From Streptomyces sp. A012304 (lineage in GTDB: Bacteria; Actinomycetota; Actinomycetes; Streptomycetales; Streptomycetaceae): a DNA stretch of 64,000 nucleotides. The stretch spans positions 139,926 through 203,925 of the forward strand of contig NZ_BQUN01000068.1 in assembly GCF_026008495.1 (NCBI RefSeq), in the 5' to 3' direction. Below, piece after piece: positions 8,630 through 16,615 of this stretch; positions within the stretch are counted from its first letter, which is position 1, and each line of letters opens with the position of its first letter. A program made the translations under genes and the position numbers. Below the pieces are notes generated by a model that saw only the letters and a list, made by a program, of their open reading frames with translations, was not told the origin of the DNA and searched no databases.

Positions 8630-9756
8630 CCACCCTCATCGAAACCGACGAGCACAAGGCACTCCGAGCGGCGGTGTCCGACTTCGGCAAACGCCGGCAC
8701 GACCGCGACCACCGGACCCTCTGGCGGGAGGCGGCCGAGCTCGGCTACATCGGCGTCAACCTCCCGGACACCTACGGCGGGGGAGGCGGCGGCATCACCG
8801 AACTCTCCCTGGTCCTCGAAGAGCTCGGCGCCGCCGGCAACCCCCTCCTGATGATGATCGTCTCCCCGGCCATCTGCGGCACGGTGATCACCCGTTTCGG
8901 CACGGAAGCCCAGAAACAGGAGTGGCTCCCCGCGCTGGCGGACGGCACCCGCCTCATGGCCTTCGGCATCACCGAGCCCGACGCCGGCTCCAACAGCCAC
9001 CGCATCACCACCACCGCCCGCCGTGACGGCGCGGACTGGCTGCTGACCGGCCGCAAGGTGTTCGTCTCCGGTGTGGACATCGCGGACGCGACCCTCGTCG
9101 TCGGCCGCACCGAGGACGCCCGCACCGGCCGCCTCAAGCCCTGTCTGTTCATCGTCCCGCGCGACGCGCCCGGCTTCACCCGCCGCCGGATCGACATGGA
9201 ACTGCACAGCGAGGAGAAACAGTTCGAGCTGGTCCTGGACGACGTACGGCTGCCCGCCGACGCGCTCGTCGGCGACGAGGACGCGGGCCTGCTCCAGCTC
9301 TTCGCCGGCCTCAACCCGGAGCGGATCATGACGGCCGCCTTCGCGATCGGCATGGGCCGCCACGCGCTCGCGAAAGCCGTCGCCTACGCCCGCGACCGCG
9401 CCGTCTGGCAGACCCCCATCGGCGCCCACCAGGCCATCGCCCACCCCCTCGCCCAGGCCCACATCGACCTGGAACTGGCCCGGCTGATGACGCAGAAGGC
9501 GGCCCAGCTGTACGACGCGGGGGACGACACGGGCGCGGGCGAGGCCGCCAACATGGCGAAGTACGCGGCCGGGGAGGCCTGTGTGAAGGCGGTCGACCAG
9601 GCCGTGCACACCCTCGGCGGCAACGGCCTCACACGCGAGTTCGGGCTCGCCCGGTTGATAACGGCGGCGCGCGTGGCTCGTATAGCCCCGGTGAGCCGGG
9701 AGATGATTCTCAACTACGTCTCCCACCAGACCCTCGGACTGCCCAAGTCGTACTGA
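8626..9756 (+). CDS. Acyl-CoA dehydrogenase (AtuD/LiuA-like)
   Basis: 376 residues from GTG 8626, with GGAG five bases upstream and GTGA overlap with the carboxylase gene. FAD-dependent alpha,beta-dehydrogenation of an acyl-CoA. Visible blocks: AFGITEPDAGSNSHRI (flavin/substrate site), GRKVFVSGVDIADATLVVGR, ARDRAVWQTPIGAHQAIAHP and VHTLGGNGLTREFGLARLI near the C terminus. In an Atu/Liu-type route this would make the enoyl-CoA that the carboxylase acts on. The N-terminal alpha domain is short by about 15-20 residues relative to many homologues. Confidence 0.9.
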   Translation: MTTLIETDEHKALRAAVSDFGKRRHDRDHRTLWREAAELGYIGVNLPDTYGGGGGGITELSLVLEELGAAGNPLLMMIVSPAICGTVITRFGTEAQKQEWLPALADGTRLMAFGITEPDAGSNSHRITTTARRDGADWLLTGRKVFVSGVDIADATLVVGRTEDARTGRLKPCLFIVPRDAPGFTRRRIDMELHSEEKQFELVLDDVRLPADALVGDEDAGLLQLFAGLNPERIMTAAFAIGMGRHALAKAVAYARDRAVWQTPIGAHQAIAHPLAQAHIDLELARLMTQKAAQLYDAGDDTGAGEAANMAKYAAGEACVKAVDQAVHTLGGNGLTREFGLARLITAARVARIAPVSREMILNYVSHQTLGLPKSY

Positions 9757-9791
9757 GGCGCCGCGTGGTGCCCGTCGCGCGAGGAGGAACC

Positions 9792-11360
9792 ATGTTCCGC
9801 AGTGAGTACGCAGACGTACCGCCCGTAGAGCTGCCCATCCACGACGCGGTCCTCGGTCGCGCCGCCGAGTTCGGTGACCTGCCCGCCCTCGTCGACGGCA
9901 CCGACGGCACCACCCTCACCTACGAGCAGGTCGACCGGTTCCACCGGCGGATCGCCGCCGCCCTGGCCGAGGCCGGTGTCCGCAAGGGCGATGTGCTGGC
10001 CCTGCACAGCCCCAACACGGTCGCCTTCCCGACCGCGTTCTACGCCGCCACGCGCGCGGGCGCCGCCGTCACCACCGTCCACCCGCTCGCCACCGCCGAG
10101 GAGTTCGGCAAGCAACTGCGCGACTCGGCCGCCCGCTGGATCGTCACCGTGTCACCGCTGCTCGAGACGGCCCGCCGGGCCGCCGAACTCGCGGGCGGCG
10201 TACGGGAGATCTTCGTCTGCGACAGCGCGTCCGGCCACCGCTCACTGATCGACATGCTCGCCTCGGCCGCCCCCGAGCCGCAGGTCGCCCTCGACCCCGT
10301 CACGGACGTGGCGGCCCTGCCGTACTCCTCCGGCACCACCGGCGTCCCCAAGGGCGTGATGCTCACCCACCGGCAGATCGCCACCAACCTCGCCCAGCTC
10401 GAACCGGCGATCTCGGCGGGCCCGGGCGACCGCGTCCTCGCCGTCCTGCCCTTCTTCCACATCTACGGCCTCACCGCCCTGATGAACGCCCCTCTGCGCA
10501 CCGGCGCCACCGTCGTCGTGCTGCCCCGCTTCGACCTGGAGACCTTCCTCGCCGCCATCCAGAACCACCGCATCACCGGCCTGTACGTCGCCCCGCCGAT
10601 CGTCCTCGCCCTCGCCAAGCACCCGGCGGTCGCCCAGTACGACCTCTCCTCCCTCCAGTACGTCATCAGCGCCGCCGCACCCCTGGACGCCGGCCTCGCC
10701 GCCGCCTGCTCCCAGCGCCTGAACCTGCCGCCCGTCGGCCAGGCCTACGGCATGACGGAACTCTCGCCCGGCACCCACGTCGTCCCCCTCGACGCCATGC
10801 GCGAGGCCCCCGCCGGCACCGTCGGCAAGCTCATCGCCGGCACCGAGATGCGCATCGTCTCCCTCGACGACCCCGACAAGGACCTCGGCGTCGGAGAGCC
10901 CGGCGAGATCCTCATCCGCGGCCCCCAGGTGATGAAGGGCTACCTCGGCCGCCCCGACGCCACCGCCGCCATGATCGACCCCCACGGCTGGCTGCACACC
11001 GGAGACATCGGCCGCGTCGACGAGGACGGCTGGCTCTTCGTCGTGGACCGCGTGAAGGAACTGATCAAGTACAAGGGATTCCAGGTCGCCCCCGCCGAAC
11101 TCGAAGCCCTGCTCCTCACCCACCCGGGCGTCGCCGACGCCGCCGTCATCGGCGAGTACGACACCGACGGCAACGAAGTGCCGCACGCGTACGTGGTCCG
11201 CCAGCCCACCTCCCCCGACCTCACCGAAGGCGAGATCGCGATGTACGTCGCCGAACGCGTCGCGCCCTACAAACGCGTCCGCCGCGTCACCTTCATCGAC
11301 ACCGTGCCGCGCGCCGCCTCCGGCAAGATCCTCCGCCGCGAGCTGAGGAGCCGCCCATGA
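9792..11360 (+). CDS. 4-coumarate--CoA ligase-type acyl-CoA synthetase
   Basis: 522 residues from ATG 9792, behind a strong GAGGAGG ribosome site; an in-frame GTG at 9765 is less likely. ANL-superfamily ligase: P-loop SSGTTGVPKGVMLTH, motif GQAYGMTELSPGTH, hinge GWLHTGDIGRVDEDGWLFVVD and catalytic lysine in PRAASGKILRREL. Activates a carboxylic acid with ATP and CoA. Close relatives in Streptomyces are annotated as 4-coumarate ligases and can take cinnamate-type acids, but operon context points to activation of the branched or terpenoid acid that enters this pathway. ATGA overlap with the hydratase. Confidence 0.9.
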   Translation: MFRSEYADVPPVELPIHDAVLGRAAEFGDLPALVDGTDGTTLTYEQVDRFHRRIAAALAEAGVRKGDVLALHSPNTVAFPTAFYAATRAGAAVTTVHPLATAEEFGKQLRDSAARWIVTVSPLLETARRAAELAGGVREIFVCDSASGHRSLIDMLASAAPEPQVALDPVTDVAALPYSSGTTGVPKGVMLTHRQIATNLAQLEPAISAGPGDRVLAVLPFFHIYGLTALMNAPLRTGATVVVLPRFDLETFLAAIQNHRITGLYVAPPIVLALAKHPAVAQYDLSSLQYVISAAAPLDAGLAAACSQRLNLPPVGQAYGMTELSPGTHVVPLDAMREAPAGTVGKLIAGTEMRIVSLDDPDKDLGVGEPGEILIRGPQVMKGYLGRPDATAAMIDPHGWLHTGDIGRVDEDGWLFVVDRVKELIKYKGFQVAPAELEALLLTHPGVADAAVIGEYDTDGNEVPHAYVVRQPTSPDLTEGEIAMYVAERVAPYKRVRRVTFIDTVPRAASGKILRRELRSRP

Positions 11361-12094
11361 CCGCACTGATCGGCCGCACCCGCGCGCGGGGCGTCGAGAC
11401 GCTCAGCCTCGACGCGGCCGACACCCGCAACGCCCTGTCGGCGGCCCTCGTCGCCGACCTGTCCGCCGCGCTCACCGACTGTGCGGAGGACACCGCCGTC
11501 CGCGCCGTCGTCCTCACCCACACCGGCACCACCTTCTGCGCCGGCGCCGACCTGCGCGACCCGCCCGCCCCGGACGCCTTCGTCGGCCTGCTGCGGCAAG
11601 TGGTGGAGTTGCCCAGACCGGTCGTCGCCCGCGTCGACGGACACGTCCGGGCGGGCGGCCTCGGCCTCCTCGGCGCCTGCGACATCGCGGCCGCCTCCGA
11701 CCGGTCGACGTTCGCGTTCACCGAGGTCCGCATCGGCGTGGCCCCCGCCGTCATCTCCCTCACCCTGCTGCCGCGCGCCGACCCGCGCGCCCTCGCCCGG
11801 CGCTACCTCACCGGCGAGCGCTTCGACGCGGCCGAAGCGACCCGCCTCGGCCTGCTCACCGCCTCCGGCGACGACGTCGACACCGTCCTCGCACCCGTCC
11901 TCGACGGCCTGCGCAGAGCCGCCCCCGAAGCCCTGACCGAGACGAAACGGCTGCTCACAGCTAGGGTGCTGGAGACCTTCGACCGGGACGCGGCCGACCT
12001 CACCGCGCTCTCGGCCCGGCTGTTCTCCTCCCCGCGAGCCCGCGAGGGAATGACGGCCTTCCTCGAACGACGGGATCCCGCATGGGTGCTGTGA
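11357..12094 (+). CDS. Enoyl-CoA hydratase/isomerase family protein
   Basis: 245 residues, ATGA overlap upstream. Crotonase fold: FCAGADLRDPP (oxyanion-hole region) and VDGHVRAGGLGLLGACDIAAA. One acidic residue is seen at FTEVRIGVAPAV; the second catalytic glutamate position of classic hydratases is not evident, so it may be a divergent hydratase (methylglutaconyl-/isohexenylglutaconyl-CoA type, AtuE/LiuC) or an isomerase. Last catabolic gene of the operon. Confidence 0.85.
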   Translation: MTALIGRTRARGVETLSLDAADTRNALSAALVADLSAALTDCAEDTAVRAVVLTHTGTTFCAGADLRDPPAPDAFVGLLRQVVELPRPVVARVDGHVRAGGLGLLGACDIAAASDRSTFAFTEVRIGVAPAVISLTLLPRADPRALARRYLTGERFDAAEATRLGLLTASGDDVDTVLAPVLDGLRRAAPEALTETKRLLTARVLETFDRDAADLTALSARLFSSPRAREGMTAFLERRDPAWVL

Positions 12095-12699
12095 CCACGG
12101 TCGACCGTGTCCCGGGCGACCGCTCCCCCAAGCAGGACCGCAGCCGGGCCACCCGGCAGCGGCTCCTGGAAGCCGCCGTGGCCTGCCTCGCCGAACACGG
12201 CTGGGCGGGCTCCACGGTCTCCGTCGTCGCCGAACGCGCCGGCGTCTCCCGCGGCGCCGCCCAGCACCACTTCCCCACCCGCGAGGACCTGTTCACCGCC
12301 GCCGTCGAATACGTCGCGGAAGAACGCTCCACCGCCCTGCGCGCCCTGTTCCCGCAGGGCGCGGCGGGCGACCGGCGCGCGGTCGTGTCCGCCCTCGTCG
12401 ACCTCTACACCGGCCCCCTCTTCCGCGCGGCCCTCCACCTGTGGGTCGCCGCGTCCAACGAGGAACAGCTCCGCCCCCGTGTCACCGAGCTGGAGGCCCG
12501 GGTGGGCCGCGAGACCCACCGCATCGCCGTGGAGCTGCTCGCCGCCGACGAGTCCCGCCCCGGCGTCCGCGAGACCGTCCAGGGCCTGCTCGACATGGCC
12601 CGCGGCCTCGGCCTGGCCAACCTCCTCACCGACGACCGGGGCCGCCGCGAGCGGGTCGTCGCCCAGTGGGCGGCCCTGCTGGAGGAGACACTGGGCTGA
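12091..12699 (+). CDS. TetR/AcrR-family transcriptional regulator of the Atu-like operon
   Basis: 202 residues from GTG 12091 (GTGA overlap with the hydratase stop; an ATG at 12082 in frame is an alternative). N-terminal helix-turn-helix: TRQRLLEAAVACLAEHGWAG then VVAERAGVSRGAAQHHFPTR. The C-terminal ligand domain is the usual helical type. Because it is the last gene of the operon, it probably represses it and senses an acyl-CoA intermediate; the 14-bp palindrome at 2302-2315 is the natural candidate operator. Confidence 0.9.
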   Translation: MTTVDRVPGDRSPKQDRSRATRQRLLEAAVACLAEHGWAGSTVSVVAERAGVSRGAAQHHFPTREDLFTAAVEYVAEERSTALRALFPQGAAGDRRAVVSALVDLYTGPLFRAALHLWVAASNEEQLRPRVTELEARVGRETHRIAVELLAADESRPGVRETVQGLLDMARGLGLANLLTDDRGRRERVVAQWAALLEETLG

Positions 12700-12733
12700 C
12701 CCCGTTGTCGGTGGCGAGCCCTACGGTTCGGGC

Positions 12734-13282
12734 ATGGGCAGCACATTCCAGACGATCGCCGACCGTGACGCGACCCCCGAGGACGCCCCCCGCCTCGCGC
12801 GGGCGGTGGTGGACTGGCTGGTCGCCGAGGGCATCGTCCTCGCCGAGGCGGAGCCGGGCTGGGCCCTGGGACCCCATCCGGTCCACCCGCCCGGCCCGCA
12901 CTGGCAGAAGGCGGTCGAGGACCCCCGCTGGGGCCACCCCGAGGGCGTCGCCGTGTACACCGGGCACCACGTCTTCTTCAGCAACTGGAACGAACCGGGC
13001 CCGGTGGCCGTGACCTGCCCGCACTGCGGGGCGGGCGGCGACGAGCCGCTCCTGTCCACGGCGGCCGAGCGGTGGCACGTGACCGGCGAGGCCGACGCCG
13101 ACTGCCCCGTCTGCGCCCGGACCGTCCCCCTGACGGCCTGGAACTGGACCAACGACCACCTGGCCTTCGTCCATCTCGGTTTCGAGTTCTGGAACTGGCC
13201 GTCACTCAGCGAGGAGTTCAAGGCCCGCGTGGCCGAGCTCCTGACCGGACACCGCACGGCCTTCCTGCCGGGCAAGGTCTGA
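12734..13282 (+). CDS. Conserved hypothetical protein with CxxC pairs
   Basis: 182 residues from ATG 12734. No named domain recognised. The middle contains CPHC (nt ~13017) and CPVC (nt ~13103), about 29 residues apart, suggesting a zinc site, plus Trp-rich segments HHVFFSNWNEPGPVAV and FEFWNWPSLSEEF. A TACGGT box ends six bases before the ATG, so the mRNA may be leaderless. Single gene convergent with pdxH; its 3' end is duplicated just downstream. Function unknown. Confidence 0.75.
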   Translation: MGSTFQTIADRDATPEDAPRLARAVVDWLVAEGIVLAEAEPGWALGPHPVHPPGPHWQKAVEDPRWGHPEGVAVYTGHHVFFSNWNEPGPVAVTCPHCGAGGDEPLLSTAAERWHVTGEADADCPVCARTVPLTAWNWTNDHLAFVHLGFEFWNWPSLSEEFKARVAELLTGHRTAFLPGKV

Positions 13283-13327
13283 GCCTCGGTCGGGCCCGCG
13301 CCCGCAAGGTCTGAGCCTCGGTCGGGC
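13272..13327. repeat. 24-bp direct repeat (period 32) duplicating a gene's stop codon
   Basis: GCAAGGTCTGAGCCTCGGTC plus GGGC occurs at 13272-13295, where it forms the last codons and TGA of the hypothetical gene, and again at 13304-13327 in the spacer before pdxH. The second copy carries the same stop codon out of use. Confidence 0.85.
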
Positions 13328-13342
13328 ACACCGACGGACGGC

Positions 13343-14011
13343 TCAGGGACTCAGCCGCTCCACCCGCCAGCCCCCGTCCTCCCGCGCCACGTACCGCAGC
13401 CGGTCGTGCAGCCGGTTCTCCCGCCCCTGCCAGAACTCCACCGACTCCGGCACCACCCGGAAACCACCCCAGTGCGGCGGCACCGGCACCTGCCGGCCCT
13501 CCGGATAGCGGGCCGCCAGCTCCGCGTACGAGGCCTCCAGCTCCGCACGGCCCGCCACCACCGACGACTGGGCACTGGCCCACGCGCCCAGCTGGGAGCC
13601 GTGCGGCCGGGTGCGGAAGTAGGCGGCCGTCTCGTCCCGCCCGGTCCGCCGGGCCACGCCCTGCACGATGACCTGCCGGGCCATCGGATGCCAGGGGAAG
13701 AGCAGCGAGGCCCGCGGGTTCTCCGCGAGGTCGCGGGCCTTGCGGGAGTCGTAGTTGGTGTAGAAGACGAAGCCCTGCTCGTCGAAGTGCTTCAGCAGCA
13801 CCGTGCGCACGCTGGGCCGGCCCTCGGCGTCCGCCGTGGAGACCACCATGGCGTTCGGCTCGAACAGGTGGGCCTCCGCCGCGGCCTGCTTGAACCAGCG
13901 CGCGAACTGCTCCACGGGCGTCGCGGCCAGGTCGGCCTCGGCGAGCCCCTCGGCCCGGTACTGCCGGCGCATCGAGGCGGGATCGGGGGAGACGGCGTCT
14001 GCGTCGTTCAC
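13343..14011 (-). CDS. pdxH: Pyridoxamine 5'-phosphate oxidase
   Basis: 222 residues from GTG 14011. FMN enzyme that oxidises pyridoxamine- or pyridoxine-5'-phosphate to pyridoxal-5'-phosphate, the last step of the vitamin B6 salvage/DXP route. Recognised by [15 protein letters not shown] at the N terminus, [20 protein letters not shown] (FMN-binding), [32 protein letters not shown] and the C-terminal [14 protein letters not shown]. Length is typical. Divergent from citrate synthase across a 249-bp regulatory gap. Confidence 0.95.
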   Translation of the reverse strand: MNDADAVSPDPASMRRQYRAEGLAEADLAATPVEQFARWFKQAAAEAHLFEPNAMVVSTADAEGRPSVRTVLLKHFDEQGFVFYTNYDSRKARDLAENPRASLLFPWHPMARQVIVQGVARRTGRDETAAYFRTRPHGSQLGAWASAQSSVVAGRAELEASYAELAARYPEGRQVPVPPHWGGFRVVPESVEFWQGRENRLHDRLRYVAREDGGWRVERLSP

Positions 14012-14063
14012 ATGGTCATCTTGCCGTACCGGACGCGCTCCGCACCGGAGACCCCGCACAGAT

Positions 14064-14107
14064 GGTGGCACTCAGTGCCGCGAACACTCCCCAAAGGTGG
14101 CACTCAG
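14064..14107 (+). promoter_or_regulatory. Direct repeat GGTGGCACTCAG x2 upstream of citrate synthase
   Basis: GGTGGCACTCAG occurs at 14064-14075 and 14096-14107, 32 bp apart (about three helical turns). The first copy continues into a small dyad, GGCACT-C-AGTGCC. A TATGGT box follows the second copy. Located between divergent pdxH and citrate synthase; could bind an activator or repressor of either gene. Not a full CIRCE or HAIR element. Confidence 0.4.
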
Positions 14108-14260
14108 GGATATGGTGCTGATGCCATCCCGGTTGCCGTCGGCCGCACGGGGCATCACAGGGGTGACCGCCCACGACCGCGAGTCCCCGCACGCACCCCC
14201 GTGCACCGGACCGCGGATCCGCCGGCGCCATCTGTCGCACACATCACGAGGAGCCGCCTG

Positions 14261-15361
14261 ATGTCCGACTTCGTACCCGGGCTCGAAGGAGTCGTCGCGT
14301 TCGAGACGGAGATCGCCGAACCGGACAAAGAGGGCGGCGCCCTGAGGTACCGGGGCGTCGACATCGAGGACCTGGTCGGTCACGTCTCCTTCGGCAACGT
14401 CTGGGGTCTGCTCGTCGACGGGGCCTTCAACCCCGGCCTGCCGCCCGCCGAACCCTTCCCCATCCCCGTCCACTCCGGCGACATCCGCGTCGACGTCCAG
14501 TCCGCGCTCGCCATGCTCGCGCCCGTCTGGGGCCTCAAACCCCTCCTCGACATCGATGCCGAGCAGGCCCGCGAGGACCTCGCCCGTGCCGCCGTCATGG
14601 CCCTGTCCTACGTCGCCCAGTCCGCCCGCGGCCAGGGCCACCCGATGGTCCCGCAGCGCGAGATCGACAAAGCGCAGTCCGTCGTCGAACGCTTCATGAT
14701 CCGCTGGCGCGGCGAACCCGACCCCAAGCACGTCGCCGCCGTCGACGCCTACTGGACCTCCGCCGCCGAACACGGCATGAACGCCTCCACCTTCACCGCC
14801 CGCGTGATCGCGTCCACGGGCGCGGACGTCGCCGCCGCCCTCTCCGGCGCCGTGGGAGCCATGTCCGGCCCCCTGCACGGCGGCGCCCCCTCCCGCGTCC
14901 TCGGCATGATCGAGGAGATCGAACGCACCGGGGACGCCGAGGCGTACGTCAAGCAGGCCCTCGACCGGGGCGAACGCCTCATGGGCTTCGGCCACCGCGT
15001 CTACCGCGCCGAGGACCCCCGCGCGCGCGTGCTGCGCCGCACCGCCCGCGAGCTGGGCGCCCCCCGCTTCGAGGTGGCCGAAGCCCTGGAGAAGGCCGCC
15101 CTGGAAGAACTCCACAACCGCCGCCCGGACCGCGTCCTCGCGACGAACGTGGAGTTCTGGGCGGCCATCGTGCTGGACTTCGCCGAGGTCCCGGCGCACA
15201 TGTTCACCTCCATGTTCACCTGCGCCCGCACGGCCGGCTGGTCGGCGCACATCCTGGAGCAGAAGCGCACCGGCCGCCTCGTGCGCCCCTCCGCCCGCTA
15301 CATCGGCCCGGGTCCCCGCGACCCCCGGCAGATCGAGGGCTACGGGGACACCGCGCACTGA
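14261..15361 (+). CDS. citA: Citrate synthase 2-type protein
   Basis: 366 residues from ATG 14261, with GAGGAG eight bases upstream. Condenses oxaloacetate and acetyl-CoA (or a homologue such as 2-methylcitrate synthase). Citrate synthase features: AEHGMNASTFTARVIASTGA, GPLHGGAPSRVL (catalytic His region) and GFGHRVYRAEDPRARVL. The loop that carries the catalytic Asp in classical enzymes (NVDFY) reads NVEFWA here, so Asp is replaced by Glu298. This is, I believe, characteristic of the actinobacterial citrate synthase 2 group, so physiological activity as the main TCA enzyme is uncertain. Confidence 0.88.
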   Translation: MSDFVPGLEGVVAFETEIAEPDKEGGALRYRGVDIEDLVGHVSFGNVWGLLVDGAFNPGLPPAEPFPIPVHSGDIRVDVQSALAMLAPVWGLKPLLDIDAEQAREDLARAAVMALSYVAQSARGQGHPMVPQREIDKAQSVVERFMIRWRGEPDPKHVAAVDAYWTSAAEHGMNASTFTARVIASTGADVAAALSGAVGAMSGPLHGGAPSRVLGMIEEIERTGDAEAYVKQALDRGERLMGFGHRVYRAEDPRARVLRRTARELGAPRFEVAEALEKAALEELHNRRPDRVLATNVEFWAAIVLDFAEVPAHMFTSMFTCARTAGWSAHILEQKRTGRLVRPSARYIGPGPRDPRQIEGYGDTAH

Positions 15362-15373
15362 CACGGCACGACG

Positions 15374-15403
15374 ATCACGCGGGGCTGAGCAGCTCCGCGT
15401 GAT
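15374..15403. terminator. Bidirectional terminator hairpin between convergent genes
   Basis: ATCACGCGG and CCGCGTGAT form a perfect 9-bp stem; the loop itself folds further (GCTG-AG-CAGC). It lies 13 bp after the citrate synthase stop and overlaps the last codons of the convergent dioxygenase gene. No U-run, as is common in Streptomyces. Confidence 0.6.
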
Positions 15404-16391
15404 GCCGCTCGGCCACCAGCGGGTGGGCGCGCAGCTTGCCCTTCAGCTCGTTGAAGCCGTACTCCGCGAACAGCGGGTTGGCCGGGTCGTCGGTGACGCC
15501 GGGCGCGGCGGAGGCGTGCGGGAAGGGCAGCGGCTCCACGCGCGCGTCCAGCCGCGGGTTGTAGAAGAACGGCACGGAGAACCGCTCGACGGCGCTCGGC
15601 GGCGACACGACCCGATGGTTGGTGGCGACCAGGTACCCGTCGGTCGCCACCTCCAGCAGCTCCCCGAGATTGACGACGAAGGCCCCGGGCAGGGGCGGCA
15701 CGTCATGGAACAGCCCGTCCTCCCGCTGCACCTGGAGCCCGCCCACCCGGTCCTGGAGCAGCAGGGTCAGGAACCCGTAGTCCTTGTGGGCCCCGACCCC
15801 CTGGTCGGCGCCGTCGCCCGCGCTGCCCGGGTACCGCACCAGCTTCAGATGCGGATGCGCCCGTTCCCCGAAGATCGGGTCGTAGAAGTCGGCCGGCGCG
15901 CCGATCGCGGCGAGCAGCTCGCGCAGCAGCCGCTGAGCGACCCCGCTGAGCCGCTCGATCCACCCCAGCGCGGCCGTCCGCAGCTCGGGCAGCCCGGCGG
16001 GCCACTGGTTGGGCCCCTCCAGCCACCAGTACGCCGGTTCACCCGGCCCCGGCACCCGCGCGGGCCGCTCCGCGCCGATGTCCAGCTGGTCCCGCCAGTC
16101 CTGGCGGCCCCCGGTCCGCTCGTCGCCGGTCCTGGTGTATCCGCGGAAGTGCGGTGAGCGCACATTGTCGATGGCGAGCCGCTCCGCCTCCGGCAGGGCG
16201 AAGAACCGCCGCATGGCGGACAGCAGCCCCTCGGTCTCGGCGTCGCTCACGCCATGCCCCACGAGCTGGAAGAACCCCACGTCGTGCGCGGCGCGGTGCA
16301 GCTGTTCCCGCAACAGCGCCCGGGCCCGCGGCCCTTGCTCGACAGCGGAGAGATCGACGATCGGCAGTTGCTGGTACGACGGTTTCGTCAT
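15375..16391 (-). CDS. 2-oxoglutarate/Fe(II)-dependent dioxygenase, isopenicillin N synthase-like
   Basis: 338 residues from ATG 16391. N-terminal DIOX_N domain (LPIVDLSAVEQGP, then FFQLVGHGVSDAE) and C-terminal jelly roll with the iron ligands in GVGAHKDYGFLTLLLQD and VATNHRVVSPPS, followed by the Arg-x-Ser co-substrate motif in ERFSVPFFYNP. Substrate cannot be read; the family includes oxidases of sulfur compounds as well as plant-type hydroxylases. A leader-peptide attenuator lies immediately upstream, suggesting control by cysteine/sulfur status. Convergent with citrate synthase. Confidence 0.88.
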   Translation of the reverse strand: MTKPSYQQLPIVDLSAVEQGPRARALLREQLHRAAHDVGFFQLVGHGVSDAETEGLLSAMRRFFALPEAERLAIDNVRSPHFRGYTRTGDERTGGRQDWRDQLDIGAERPARVPGPGEPAYWWLEGPNQWPAGLPELRTAALGWIERLSGVAQRLLRELLAAIGAPADFYDPIFGERAHPHLKLVRYPGSAGDGADQGVGAHKDYGFLTLLLQDRVGGLQVQREDGLFHDVPPLPGAFVVNLGELLEVATDGYLVATNHRVVSPPSAVERFSVPFFYNPRLDARVEPLPFPHASAAPGVTDDPANPLFAEYGFNELKGKLRAHPLVAERHHAELLSPA

Positions 16392-16498
16392 GGTGGGTCC
16401 GCGGGGTCTACGGGTCCCGCGCGAGCGCCATGGGTGGGGCGGACGCACGGGTGCCAGGTGGGCAGAGGAGAAAACAGGCGGCCGGTGGGGGCCCGCGC

Positions 16499-16540
16499 AA
16501 AAAAGGACGGCTGGACGGCTCAGAGGGAGCGTCGACAGCC
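16499..16540 (-). terminator. Intrinsic terminator of a leader-peptide attenuator
   Basis: On the minus strand GGCTG...CAGCC encloses GACGCTC/GAGCCGTC, a two-part stem over 16540-16509, followed by GTCC and six T (16504-16499). The left arm contains the Cys codon TGT of the leader ORF, so a ribosome stalled there would block the hairpin. This is the geometry expected for transcription attenuation of the downstream dioxygenase. Confidence 0.65.
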
Positions 16541-16594
16541 CATGCTCGTGACGCGGACGTAGTCCACATGGCGGCGTCGAACGAGCGAAAGCAT
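16520..16594 (-). CDS. Putative leader peptide (RRHVD...CR type), 24 aa
   Basis: The ORF reads MLSLVRRRHVDYVRVTSMGC then RRSL. It matches the recurrent actinobacterial 'putative leader peptide' pattern (L-V-x-R-R-H-V-D-x-x-R-V-x-S-x-x-C-R) often found in front of sulfur-assimilation and related genes. A TAGGCT -10 box (16606-16601) ends six bases before the ATG, so the transcript is probably leaderless, as usual for these peptides. The single Cys codon falls inside the left arm of the terminator stem. It ends 128 bp before the dioxygenase start. Homology assignment is from the motif only. Confidence 0.7.
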   Translation of the reverse strand: MLSLVRRRHVDYVRVTSMGCRRSL

Positions 16595-16606
16595 GCCGTC
16601 AGCCTA
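16595..16606 (-). promoter_or_regulatory. -10 element of the leader-peptide transcript
   Basis: TAGGCT (TANNNT) on the minus strand at 16606-16601, six bases before the leader ATG at 16594, predicts a start at or next to the A of the ATG. The -35 region is poorly defined; the T-run of the upstream terminator occupies part of the spacer. Confidence 0.5.
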
Positions 16607-16615
16607 CTGCCTGAC

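Noticed and set aside
14064..14107. CIRCE/HrcA element upstream of citrate synthase
   Set aside because: The GGCACTC half occurs as direct copies; the required inverted GAGTGCC arm at nine-base spacing is missing.
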